From Amycolatopsis acidiphila (GTDB lineage: Bacteria; Actinomycetota; Actinomycetes; Mycobacteriales; Pseudonocardiaceae): 64,000 nt of DNA. Below the pieces are notes generated by a model. The model was not told where the DNA came from. It was given only the letters and a program-made list of their open reading frames with translations, and made no database searches. Below are positions 8,420-15,639 of the stretch, piece after piece; positions within the stretch are counted from its first letter, which is position 1; each line of letters opens with the position of its first letter. The position numbers and the translations under genes are program-made. The stretch covers positions 7,192,001 to 7,256,000 of the forward strand of contig NZ_CP090063.1 in assembly GCF_021391495.1 (NCBI RefSeq). Direction: 5' to 3'.

Positions 8420-8466
8420 AATCCCCCTTCTAGGCGAAAAGGGAACATACGCCTAAAAGGGGGATT
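8420..8466 (+). promoter_or_regulatory. Long hairpin covering the ribosome site of the LGFP/sugar dehydrogenase gene
   Basis: Two 17-base arms, 8420-8436 and 8450-8466, pair with a single mismatch around a 13-base loop. The right arm contains the AAGGGGG Shine-Dalgarno (8457-8463) of the ATG at 8468. The loop carries AAAAGGG (8437-8443), which can pair instead with CCCTT of the left arm (8425-8429) and would release the ribosome site. No U-tract follows, so this looks like translational or operator control, not termination. Confidence 0.6.
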
Positions 8467-8467
8467 C

Positions 8468-11293
8468 ATGATCAGACAGTGGTCAAGGCGAGGGATGGCC
8501 GCCCTGGTCGTCACCCTGTTGGCGACAGTCGGCCTGGTGGCCACGCCGCAGGCGACGGCCGCACCCGCGGTGCCGTCCGGGTTCGTCATCCGCGAGCAGG
8601 CGACCGGCCAGGCGGCCTACGACCTGACCGACTTCGGCTACCTGCCCGGCGACGGCGGCATCATCACCACCGGCAAGGGCGGCAAGGTCACCTGGATCTC
8701 CCCCGCCGGCGCGGTCCGCACCCTCACCACGCTCGCCGTCAACAACGAGGGCGACCTCGGCCTGGTCGGCCTCGCCGTCGCCCCCGACTACGCGAGCACG
8801 CACCACGTCTACGTCGTGCGGTCGGTGCGCACGAGCACCGGCACGAACTTCCGGCTCGCCCGCTGGACGGTCACCGGCTCCCCCGAACCCACCGGCCTCG
8901 GCAGCGAGCAGGTCCTGCTCGAACTGCCGATGACCTTCAACGTGCACGGGATGACCGGGGTGGTCGCCGGGGACGACGGGACGCTCTGGGTCTCCATCGG
9001 CGACAGCTCCGAGTTCCGCCACGGGTTCTACGACCCACGCGCGCTGCGGGCCCTGGACGTCGACCAGCTCTACGGCAAGATCCTGCACCTCACCGCGGAC
9101 GGCGCCGGGGTGGCGGGCAACCCCTACTACCAGGCGGCGAACCCGAACTCCGCGCGCAGCAAGGTGTTCGCGAGCGGGTTCCGCAGCCCGTTCCGACTCG
9201 CGCTCGACCCGAGCAGCGGTCTGCCGGTCGTCGGCGACGTCGGCTGGGAGACCTGGGAAGAGCTCGACATCGTCCAGCCGGGCCGCAACTACGCCTGGCC
9301 CTGCTGGGAGGGCAACCACCAGACCGGGTACGCCACCCAGTTCCCCGCCGAATGCGGGCCGGTGTCGAACCAGGCCCCGATCTGGGAGTACCACCACGGC
9401 GGCGCGGTCGACCAGGGCAACAGCGTCACCGGCGGGTTCGTCTACACCGGCAAGAGCTATCCCGCGTCGTACCAGGGCACCTACTTCTTCGGCGACTACC
9501 AGGGCGAGAAGCTCTGGACGCTGCGGTACGACAGCACCGGCAAGCTGACCCAGGCGCCGCAGAACCCGCCATGGGCCACCGGGATCGGCGGGCCCGTCGA
9601 GTTCGCGGCCGCGCCGAACGGCGACGTGGTGTTCGCGGACCTGATCTCGGGGAACCTGAAGCGGGTCAGCTACCAGCAGGGCAACATCGCGCCGATCGCG
9701 CAGGCGACCAGCACGACGAACGCCGAGACCCGGACCGTCGCCTTCGACGGCTCGGACTCGCTGGACTACGACGGCGACCTGCTCACCTACAGCTGGGACT
9801 TCGGCGACGGGACGACCGGGAGCGGCAAGACCGTCTCCCACACCTACGCCGCCGGCGCGAGCCGGTTCACCGCGACGCTCACCGTGCGGGACCCGCTCGG
9901 CGCGACCGGCACCACGCAGCTGACGGTGGCGCCGTCCAACCACTCCCCGCAGCTGACCCTGACGCCGCCGCCGAGCGACACGTACGCCGTCGGCGAGCAG
10001 ATCAGCCTGGCGGCGACGGCGACCGACGCCGAGGACGGCGCATTGGCGGTCGAGTGGACCAGCCGTGAGCTGCACTGCCCGGACGACACGACCTGCCACT
10101 CGCATCCCGGCGTCGGCGCGACCGGGTCGACGTTCACCGTGCCGTTCCCCGACCACCCCGACACCCAGCTGCTGATCACCGCGACGGTGGCCGACAGCGC
10201 GGGCGTCACGGCGAGCCAGACCTACACCGCCTCACCGCGGCAGCACCGGCTCACCCTCAGCTCGGCCGTGCCGGCGGCGCTGCAGATCCCGTCCGAGAAC
10301 AACGCGAACACCGCGATGGTGACCGAAGGCGTGACGCTCGACGTGCAGGCCGCGGCAACGGCGAGCGACGGCGCTTCGACGTTCACGGCCTGGGCCGACG
10401 GGCCCACGGAGCGGATCCGCACCCTGAAGATGCCCGCGACGGACCTGACCCTGTCGGCGGTCTACGCGACGCCGATCGAGCAGCGGTACAACTCCGACGC
10501 CGCACTGCGGCAGAGCCTCGGCGCGCCGACCGCGCCCGAGGTGTCCGACGGCGGCCTGCGCTACCGCGTGTACGAGAAGGGCCGCCTGTACTGGTCGCAG
10601 CAGACCGGGGTGCACGAGGTGCACGGCCAGATCCTGGCGAAGTACCTCGCGCTCGGCGGGCACGCGAAGTTCGGCGCGCCGACCACCGACGAGACGACCA
10701 CGCCGGACGGCACCGGCAAGTACAACCACTTCGTCGGCACACCCGGCACGGGCACGGCCTCGGTGTACTTCACCGGAGCCACCGGCGCCCACGGCATCTG
10801 GGGCCTGATCCGGGACAAGTGGACCGAGCTGCGCCGGGAGCAGGGCCCGCTGGGCTACCCCACGACCGACGAGCAGACGACGCCGGACGGTGTCGGCCGG
10901 TACAACCACTTCAGCAAGGCCGCCTCGATCTACTGGACCCCGGCGACCGGTGCGCACGGTGTCTGGGGCGCCATCCGGGGGACCTGGCAGGCGACGGGCT
11001 GGGAGGCGGGTCCCGCGGGCTATCCGACGACCGACGAGCTGACCACGCCGGACGGCGTGGGCCGGTACAACCACTTCAGCAAGGCCGCCTCGATCTATTG
11101 GTCGCCCGGCACGGGCGCACACGAGGTCTACGGCGCGATCCGGGCGCGGTGGTCGGCGCTGGGCTGGGAGCGGTCGTACCTCGGCTATCCGCGCTCGGGC
11201 GAGTTCGGCTTCGACGGCGGGCGGCGCAACGACTTCCAGTTCGGTTACATCCAGTGGTACCCGAACGGGACGGTGATCGACCACCGCTGGTGA
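8468..11293 (+). CDS. Secreted glucose/sorbosone dehydrogenase-like protein with PKD and LGFP repeats
   Basis: A 941-residue exported protein. A twin-Arg-like or Sec signal peptide occupies residues 1-33 (RRGMAALVVTLLATVG, cut near TAA|APA). Residues ~40-408 resemble the soluble PQQ-type glucose/sorbosone dehydrogenase propeller (VVGDVGWETWEELDIV, NYAWPCWEGNH). A PKD domain spans ~411-491 (YSWDFGDGTTG). An Ig-like linker is followed by four or five LGFP units from ~674 to the end (YPTTDE, YNHF, SIYW, GAHGVWG). The ATG at 8468 is chosen for its AAGGGGG site; an in-frame TTG at 8411 would add 19 residues before the signal. LGFP tails suggest cell-wall retention. It converges on the RpiR gene with one base between them. 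The sugar substrate is unknown. Confidence 0.87.
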   Translation: MIRQWSRRGMAALVVTLLATVGLVATPQATAAPAVPSGFVIREQATGQAAYDLTDFGYLPGDGGIITTGKGGKVTWISPAGAVRTLTTLAVNNEGDLGLVGLAVAPDYASTHHVYVVRSVRTSTGTNFRLARWTVTGSPEPTGLGSEQVLLELPMTFNVHGMTGVVAGDDGTLWVSIGDSSEFRHGFYDPRALRALDVDQLYGKILHLTADGAGVAGNPYYQAANPNSARSKVFASGFRSPFRLALDPSSGLPVVGDVGWETWEELDIVQPGRNYAWPCWEGNHQTGYATQFPAECGPVSNQAPIWEYHHGGAVDQGNSVTGGFVYTGKSYPASYQGTYFFGDYQGEKLWTLRYDSTGKLTQAPQNPPWATGIGGPVEFAAAPNGDVVFADLISGNLKRVSYQQGNIAPIAQATSTTNAETRTVAFDGSDSLDYDGDLLTYSWDFGDGTTGSGKTVSHTYAAGASRFTATLTVRDPLGATGTTQLTVAPSNHSPQLTLTPPPSDTYAVGEQISLAATATDAEDGALAVEWTSRELHCPDDTTCHSHPGVGATGSTFTVPFPDHPDTQLLITATVADSAGVTASQTYTASPRQHRLTLSSAVPAALQIPSENNANTAMVTEGVTLDVQAAATASDGASTFTAWADGPTERIRTLKMPATDLTLSAVYATPIEQRYNSDAALRQSLGAPTAPEVSDGGLRYRVYEKGRLYWSQQTGVHEVHGQILAKYLALGGHAKFGAPTTDETTTPDGTGKYNHFVGTPGTGTASVYFTGATGAHGIWGLIRDKWTELRREQGPLGYPTTDEQTTPDGVGRYNHFSKAASIYWTPATGAHGVWGAIRGTWQATGWEAGPAGYPTTDELTTPDGVGRYNHFSKAASIYWSPGTGAHEVYGAIRARWSALGWERSYLGYPRSGEFGFDGGRRNDFQFGYIQWYPNGTVIDHRW
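10880..11101 (+). repeat. Near-identical 57-bp direct repeats within LGFP units
   Basis: 10880-10936 and 11045-11101 match at 54 of 57 bases and lie 165 bases apart, exactly one 55-codon LGFP unit. The similarity exceeds what protein conservation alone would need, indicating a recent tandem duplication or gene conversion. Confidence 0.85.
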
Positions 11294-11294
11294 G

Positions 11295-12113
11295 CTAGCC
11301 GTAGTAGAAGCCGAAGGAGTGCGGGAGGTCGTCCGCCGGGCCGTGGTTCCCACGCCGGAGGGCGACCTCCCGTGCGAGCACCTGGGCCAGTGCGGCGAGC
11401 GCGGTGAGGGAATGGAAGTTGCCCACTCCGGCGGTCTCGGCGAAGAGCACGGCGTGCGCGTACTCGGCGAGCGGCGAAGCCGGATTGTCCGTCAGGGCGA
11501 CGACTCGCACGCCGTGCTCGCAGGCGTACTCGGCGGCGCGGACCGTGTCGGCGGCGTAGCGCCGGACGGACACGGCCACCAGCACGCCGGACAGCTCGCG
11601 CACCTCGTCGACGAGCGAATCGCCGAGCTGCCGTGCGTGCAGTTGCCTGCTCAGCAGTTCGGCGATCGGCCTGCTGTCACGGAGTCCGAGCACGTGCACC
11701 TCGTCGGCCTCCGCGAGCAGCGCGACGGCGTGCAGCCAGGACGTGCGGTCGAGCCGGTTGAACGTGCGCGTCAGATTGGTCTGCTCCTGTTCGAGCGTCG
11801 CCGACAGCATCCCGCCCGGCGGCTCGTGGCCGTTGTCGTCGGCACGGCGGGCGGCTTGCGCCTGCTCGGCGAGCCAGACCCGGCACAGCTCCATGATCGC
11901 CGGATAGCCGGGCAGGCCGAGGGAGTTCGCGAACCGCGCGACCGAGGACTCGTGCACCTCGGCGAGCCGGGCCGCTTCGGAGATGCCACGGTACGCCGTG
12001 CCCTCGGGGTCGGCCAGCACCAGGTGCGCGATCCGCAGCTGCCCCGAAGCCAGTTTCGGCAACCGGCTGCGGAGCAACTCGGTCAGCTCCTGGTAACTGC
12101 CCGGCGGGGTCAC
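11295..12113 (-). CDS. MurR/RpiR family transcriptional regulator
   Basis: A 272-residue regulator with an N-terminal HTH (ARLAEVHESSVARFANSLG, residues ~45-65) and a SIS sugar-phosphate domain (VHVLGLRDSRPIAELLSRQL and VVALTDNPASPLAEYA). The GTG at 12113 overlaps the stop of the upstream dehydrogenase (GTGA), so the two are translationally coupled. RpiR proteins usually sense phosphosugars and control neighbouring sugar genes. Candidates here are the alcohol dehydrogenase and perhaps the convergent secreted sugar-dehydrogenase gene. Confidence 0.88.
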   Translation of the reverse strand: MTPPGSYQELTELLRSRLPKLASGQLRIAHLVLADPEGTAYRGISEAARLAEVHESSVARFANSLGLPGYPAIMELCRVWLAEQAQAARRADDNGHEPPGGMLSATLEQEQTNLTRTFNRLDRTSWLHAVALLAEADEVHVLGLRDSRPIAELLSRQLHARQLGDSLVDEVRELSGVLVAVSVRRYAADTVRAAEYACEHGVRVVALTDNPASPLAEYAHAVLFAETAGVGNFHSLTALAALAQVLAREVALRRGNHGPADDLPHSFGFYYG

Positions 12114-13153
12114 GGTCTCGGCAGATCCACGACGGTGACACCCGCCCGGACGGGGACGGGTTCGTCCATTTCGGCCAGTGCGGCCGGTGCGTCGTCGAGG
12201 CCGATCCGCCGTCCGACCAGCTGGCCGAGGTCCATTCCGGAGCGTGCCACGAAGTCGAGCATCGCCGGGTACTCGTGGGCCTGCAGGCCGTGGCTGCCGA
12301 GGATGCGCAGCTCGTCGGCGATGACCCGGTGCATCGGGATCGGCGGGGTGCCCTGGCCGGGCGGCATCAGTCCGACCTGCACGTGGCGACCGTGTTTGCG
12401 CAGGCCGGCCACGGACGAGGCACAGGTCACGGGCAGGCCGACGCAGTCGAGGGACAGGTGTGCGCCGCCCTCGGTGAGCTCGCGGACCTCGTCCACGGGG
12501 TTGCGGCTGTGCACGGTGGCCTCGGCGCCGAGGCGTTTCGCCATGGTGAGCGCGTCGGGCGAGAGATCCACGGCGACGACCCTCGCCCCGGCCGCGACCG
12601 CGAGGAGGACGGCGGACAGCCCCGCGCCGCCGCAGCCGTACACCGTGACCCACTCACCGGCCTGGAGAGCGCCCTGCCTGAGCACGGCGCGGTATGCCGT
12701 GCCGAACCGGCAGCCGAGCGCGGCTGCGGTCACCGGCTCGAGGTCGGCGGGCAGCGGCACGAGGTTGACGTCGGCGTGATCGAGGGCCACGAACTCGGCG
12801 AAGGACCCCCAGCCGGTGAAGCCTGGTTGGAACTGGTGGTCACAGATCTGCTGGTTGCCGCTCGCACACCGGGGGCAGGTCCCGCAGGCACAGACGAACG
12901 GCACGGTGACCCGCTCGCCGACGCGGTGGTTGCGCACCCGCTCGCCGACTGCGACGACCGTCCCGGCGAGCTCGTGCCCGGGGATGTGCGGCAGCTTCAC
13001 GTCGGAGTCGTGCCCGCGCCAGGCGTGCCAGTCGCTGCGGCACACCCCGGTGGCCTCGACGGCGACGACGACCCCGTCCGGCGTGGGCGCGGGGTCGTCG
13101 ACCGCCTGGACCTCGGGCAGCTCCCCGAACTTCTCGAACAACACGGCACGCAC
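12110..13153 (-). CDS. Zinc-dependent alcohol/polyol dehydrogenase
   Basis: A 347-residue medium-chain dehydrogenase. GVCRSDWHAW with Cys and GHELAGTV give the catalytic-zinc ligands. CACGTCPRCASGNQQIC holds the four structural-zinc cysteines. The Rossmann motif is YGCGGAGLSAV. The substrate is probably a secondary alcohol or polyol, since it is coupled to an RpiR regulator; the enzyme's specificity cannot be read from sequence. The start at 13153 faces the gene-free repeat region. Confidence 0.88.
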   Translation of the reverse strand: MRAVLFEKFGELPEVQAVDDPAPTPDGVVVAVEATGVCRSDWHAWRGHDSDVKLPHIPGHELAGTVVAVGERVRNHRVGERVTVPFVCACGTCPRCASGNQQICDHQFQPGFTGWGSFAEFVALDHADVNLVPLPADLEPVTAAALGCRFGTAYRAVLRQGALQAGEWVTVYGCGGAGLSAVLLAVAAGARVVAVDLSPDALTMAKRLGAEATVHSRNPVDEVRELTEGGAHLSLDCVGLPVTCASSVAGLRKHGRHVQVGLMPPGQGTPPIPMHRVIADELRILGSHGLQAHEYPAMLDFVARSGMDLGQLVGRRIGLDDAPAALAEMDEPVPVRAGVTVVDLPRP

Positions 13154-13263
13154 CCGACCACGATACGTGCAATCGGGTGGCGGGAAGTGTGTCTTCGACC
13201 GCGCAGCGGGCGGGGGCGGGCGGGGTGCGGCGGGAGCCCAAGCTCCCGGGTGCCAACCCCCGG

Positions 13264-13414
13264 AGTTGGGTGGTCATCCCGTCGCCTGAACTCGCGGCAT
13301 CACTTTGAGCCAGGCCCGCAACCGTCCTGCTTTCGGGCAGCCGCCAACGCAAGCTTGCGGGCCTGGGTCAAAGTGATACGCACAGACCGCAGGCGACGGC
13401 ATGACCACCCAACT
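13264..13414. repeat. Long imperfect inverted repeat
   Basis: Left arm 13264-13321 (58 bp) and right arm 13355-13414 (60 bp) are inverted copies around a 33-base loop. The outer 25 bp match with one mismatch and the inner 23 bp (ATCACTTTGA-CCAGGCCCG core) with one mismatch. Only the ~10-12 bp between them has diverged. In RNA this would form a cruciform-size hairpin. It could be a non-autonomous mobile remnant or a structured RNA; no T-run follows. Confidence 0.85.
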
Positions 13415-13523
13415 CGACCACGTCGAGAAGGTGAGATGAGCGGGCTTTTCCTGGCTCATCTTTGAGCCTGCCCGTCCGGCGAGGACTCTCTTGATCTTTA
13501 GAGCCGCGCTGCGCGCAGGTGGC

Positions 13524-13589
13524 TGGGGTACGCCCGTCCCACCCCGATCGCGGAATGTTCAGCGGGCATTCCTGCTGCCGTTGCCGGGT
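13524..13589 (+). repeat. Dispersed intergenic repeat, copy A
   Basis: The 31 bases at 13524-13554 are identical to the reverse complement of 24957-24987. A second block, GCTGCCGTTGCCGGGT (13574-13589), is shared with the copies at 24.9 kb and 41.5 kb. All three copies lie between genes. Confidence 0.85.
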
Positions 13590-13605
13590 CCTCCCAACCA
13601 AACCC

Positions 13606-14403
13606 CTACCGCAGCAAAGCCACCACCCTGGCGAACTGCGCCAGGTAACCCGAGTTCACCGTCACGTACGAGATCCCCAGCTCCGCCCGCCACCGCAGCA
13701 ACGTCTCCGCGCCCTGCTCCGGCGTGCCCGGCAGTACCGTCACCGCACCGCTCGCGGCCAGTTCCGGCAGGCCCACCCCGATGAACCGCTCCAACCACGG
13801 TGCGGGCTCGTCGCCGACGGCGAGGAGGTTCACGGCCAGCTCCACTTCGTCCAGCCTGTCACACACCGCACGGAAACCATCCACAATGGACTTCGCCGCC
13901 GCCTCGGTGGTGCGCGGCATCCACGCCATCGTCGCGATGTCCGCCTCGCGGGCGGCCAGCGCCGTCATTTTCGGGCCGCCCGGGGCGAGTAGCAACGGCG
14001 GCCGGTCGTCCTGCTTCTTCAGGAACTCTATGGTCTCGACCAGATGCGAGTACCGATGGTCGAACGTGCCACCCAGCGCCGCGACACGGGCCGCCGCGTC
14101 GGGACGGCCGGTGCCCAGCCCCAGTTCGAACCGTCCACCGGTGAACTGGTGCAGCGATCGCGACTGCCAGTCCAGCAACCGCCGGTCGCGGAACTTGTCC
14201 ACCGCGACGAAGGTTCCCACGTGCAGCGTGCTGGTGACGGCCGCCGCCGCGGAGAGGATCGTGAACGGGTCCAGGTCGACCTGGGGATCGGGTGAGACGA
14301 GGGTGTCGTAACCGGCGTCCTCGGTGCGGCGGGCGAGGTCGGTCCACGTGGCGAGGTCGGTGCCGCTACCGACCACGCCGAACCGGAACGGGCGAGCAGT
14401 CAT
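13606..14403 (-). CDS. LLM class (luciferase-like) flavin- or F420-dependent oxidoreductase
   Basis: A 265-residue member of the bacterial luciferase-like TIM-barrel family. The N-terminus RPFRFGVVGSGTDLATW and the later segments HVGTFVAVDKFRD, FELGLGTGRPD and PPLLLAPGGPKM are characteristic. The shorter F420-dependent subgroup, common in actinobacteria, fits its length best. The ATG at 14403 is preferred to one 33 bases upstream because the beta-1 strand then starts at residue ~5. It stands alone between a repeat region and the metal regulator; the substrate is unknown. Confidence 0.85.
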   Translation of the reverse strand: MTARPFRFGVVGSGTDLATWTDLARRTEDAGYDTLVSPDPQVDLDPFTILSAAAAVTSTLHVGTFVAVDKFRDRRLLDWQSRSLHQFTGGRFELGLGTGRPDAAARVAALGGTFDHRYSHLVETIEFLKKQDDRPPLLLAPGGPKMTALAAREADIATMAWMPRTTEAAAKSIVDGFRAVCDRLDEVELAVNLLAVGDEPAPWLERFIGVGLPELAASGAVTVLPGTPEQGAETLLRWRAELGISYVTVNSGYLAQFARVVALLR

Positions 14404-14469
14404 GACCTGATCGTGGCCCCTCGGCCACACCGGCACATCCGTCCGTGAGCGTACTTCGCCGTACGCGCC

Positions 14470-15156
14470 TCAATGTACGGCGACGCTCAGCGCCTGCGCG
14501 ATCTCCTTGCCCAGCGCATGCGTGGTGGCGTCCCGGGCAGGCCCCACCTTCACCACGAGCGACCCGCCGAACGGCTGCCGCTCGACCACCTCGATCCGCT
14601 CGCCGATGCCGATCGCGTGGTCGGCCAGGTACCGCAGCATGTTGGGGTCGGTGTCCCACACCCGCACGATCTGCCCCACCGCGCCCGGCTCCAGCTCGTC
14701 CAGCAGCCGCGTCGGCAGCTCCTCGACGCTCCCGTCGGCCGCCGGGATCGGGTCGCCGTGCGGGTCGCGCACCGGATGCCCGAGCTTCGCGGAGATGCGC
14801 TCGACCAGCCGGTCGGAGACGGCGTGCTCGAGCGCGTCGGCCTCGCCGTGCACCTCGTCCCAGGTGTAGCCCAGCTCCTGCACCAGGTAGGTCTCGATGA
14901 GCCGGTGGCGTCGCAGCACGCCCCGCGCGAGCAGCCGTCCGGCGGGGGTCAGTTCGATGCCTCGGTACGGCACGTGCTCGACCAGCCCCTGCTGCGAGAG
15001 CTTGGTGACCATGCCCGACGCCGAGGACGGACTGACCTCCAGCCGCGCGGCCAGCGTCGTGTTCGTGACCGCCTCACCGCGCTCCACCAGGCCGTAGATC
15101 ACCCGGATGTAGTCCTCGGTGGAGGACGACGACGAGCGGCTGGGACTGTCCGGCAT
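14470..15156 (-). CDS. DtxR/MntR family metal-dependent regulator (Mn-type site)
   Basis: A 228-residue repressor with a winged HTH (residues ~30-60), a dimer/metal-binding domain and a C-terminal SH3-like domain (~155-228), as in DtxR/IdeR. The metal residues can be aligned. Where DtxR has Met10 it has Asp15 (STEDYIR), and where DtxR has Cys102 it has Asp107 (EADALEH). His84, Glu88, His103, Glu110 and His111 are kept. Acidic replacements at these two positions are the signature of manganese-sensing MntR proteins. It is therefore more likely a Mn(II) regulator than the iron regulator of the heme oxygenase at 62.8 kb. Confidence 0.85.
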   Translation of the reverse strand: MPDSPSRSSSSSTEDYIRVIYGLVERGEAVTNTTLAARLEVSPSSASGMVTKLSQQGLVEHVPYRGIELTPAGRLLARGVLRRHRLIETYLVQELGYTWDEVHGEADALEHAVSDRLVERISAKLGHPVRDPHGDPIPAADGSVEELPTRLLDELEPGAVGQIVRVWDTDPNMLRYLADHAIGIGERIEVVERQPFGGSLVVKVGPARDATTHALGKEIAQALSVAVH

Positions 15157-15189
15157 ACGGTCAACTTTACGTCCTGCACCTGGATCGAG

Positions 15190-15639
15190 TCAGCCTCGCC
15201 CGGGCGACCAGCGGTACCGGATCCAGCCCGGCACCGGCTCGGCCCCGAGCTGCGCGTAGAACGCCGCCGCCTTGTCGTTGCCCTCCTGCATGTCCCACTC
15301 GACCCGGCCGGTGGTGCGCGCCCGCAGCGCGGCCAGCAGTTCCCCGCCGAGGCCGTGCCGCCGGTGCTCGGGCCGGATGTAGAGGTCGTCGAGCCAGATG
15401 CCCGGCTGTCCTTCCCAGGTCGAGAAGTTCCACGAGCAGAACGCCAGGCCCGCGACGGCGCCGGGCTCGCCGGGCGGCGAGGCGACGAGCACCCACGCCT
15501 TCGGCTCCGGGCCGAACAAGTGCTTGGTCATCTCGACGCGGTCGAGGACGAGCGAGTCGTTGCCCTCGAAGCGGGCGTGCTCCTCGATCAGCGCGCAGAT
15601 CTCCTCGATGTCGGCGACTTCGGCGTCACGGACGGGCAT
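15190..15639 (-). CDS. GNAT family N-acetyltransferase
   Basis: A 149-residue acetyltransferase with the acetyl-CoA loop RRHGLGGELL after DLYIRPEH, and the C-terminal AAAFYAQLGAEP helix. The DDLY and FEGNDSL segments resemble SSAT-like polyamine and amino-acid acetyltransferases, but the acceptor is not certain. It overlaps the end of the amidohydrolase gene by 14 bases, so the two are likely co-transcribed. Confidence 0.85.
   Translation of the reverse strand: MPVRDAEVADIEEICALIEEHARFEGNDSLVLDRVEMTKHLFGPEPKAWVLVASPPGEPGAVAGLAFCSWNFSTWEGQPGIWLDDLYIRPEHRRHGLGGELLAALRARTTGRVEWDMQEGNDKAAAFYAQLGAEPVPGWIRYRWSPGRG

Larger units (their letters stand above)
13154..13605. other. 452-bp gene-free stretch with repeats
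   Basis: No credible coding frame is visible here. The region holds a 151-bp imperfect inverted repeat (13264-13414), a partial further copy of its inner motif (CTTTGAGCC near 13461), and a dispersed repeat (13524-13589). It lies between the start of the alcohol dehydrogenase gene and the end of the monooxygenase gene, both on the minus strand. Confidence 0.7.

Noticed and set aside
8420..8466. Hairpin as a transcription terminator of the preceding operon
   Set aside because: No T-tract follows the stem; the sequence continues into the ribosome site and start of the next gene.
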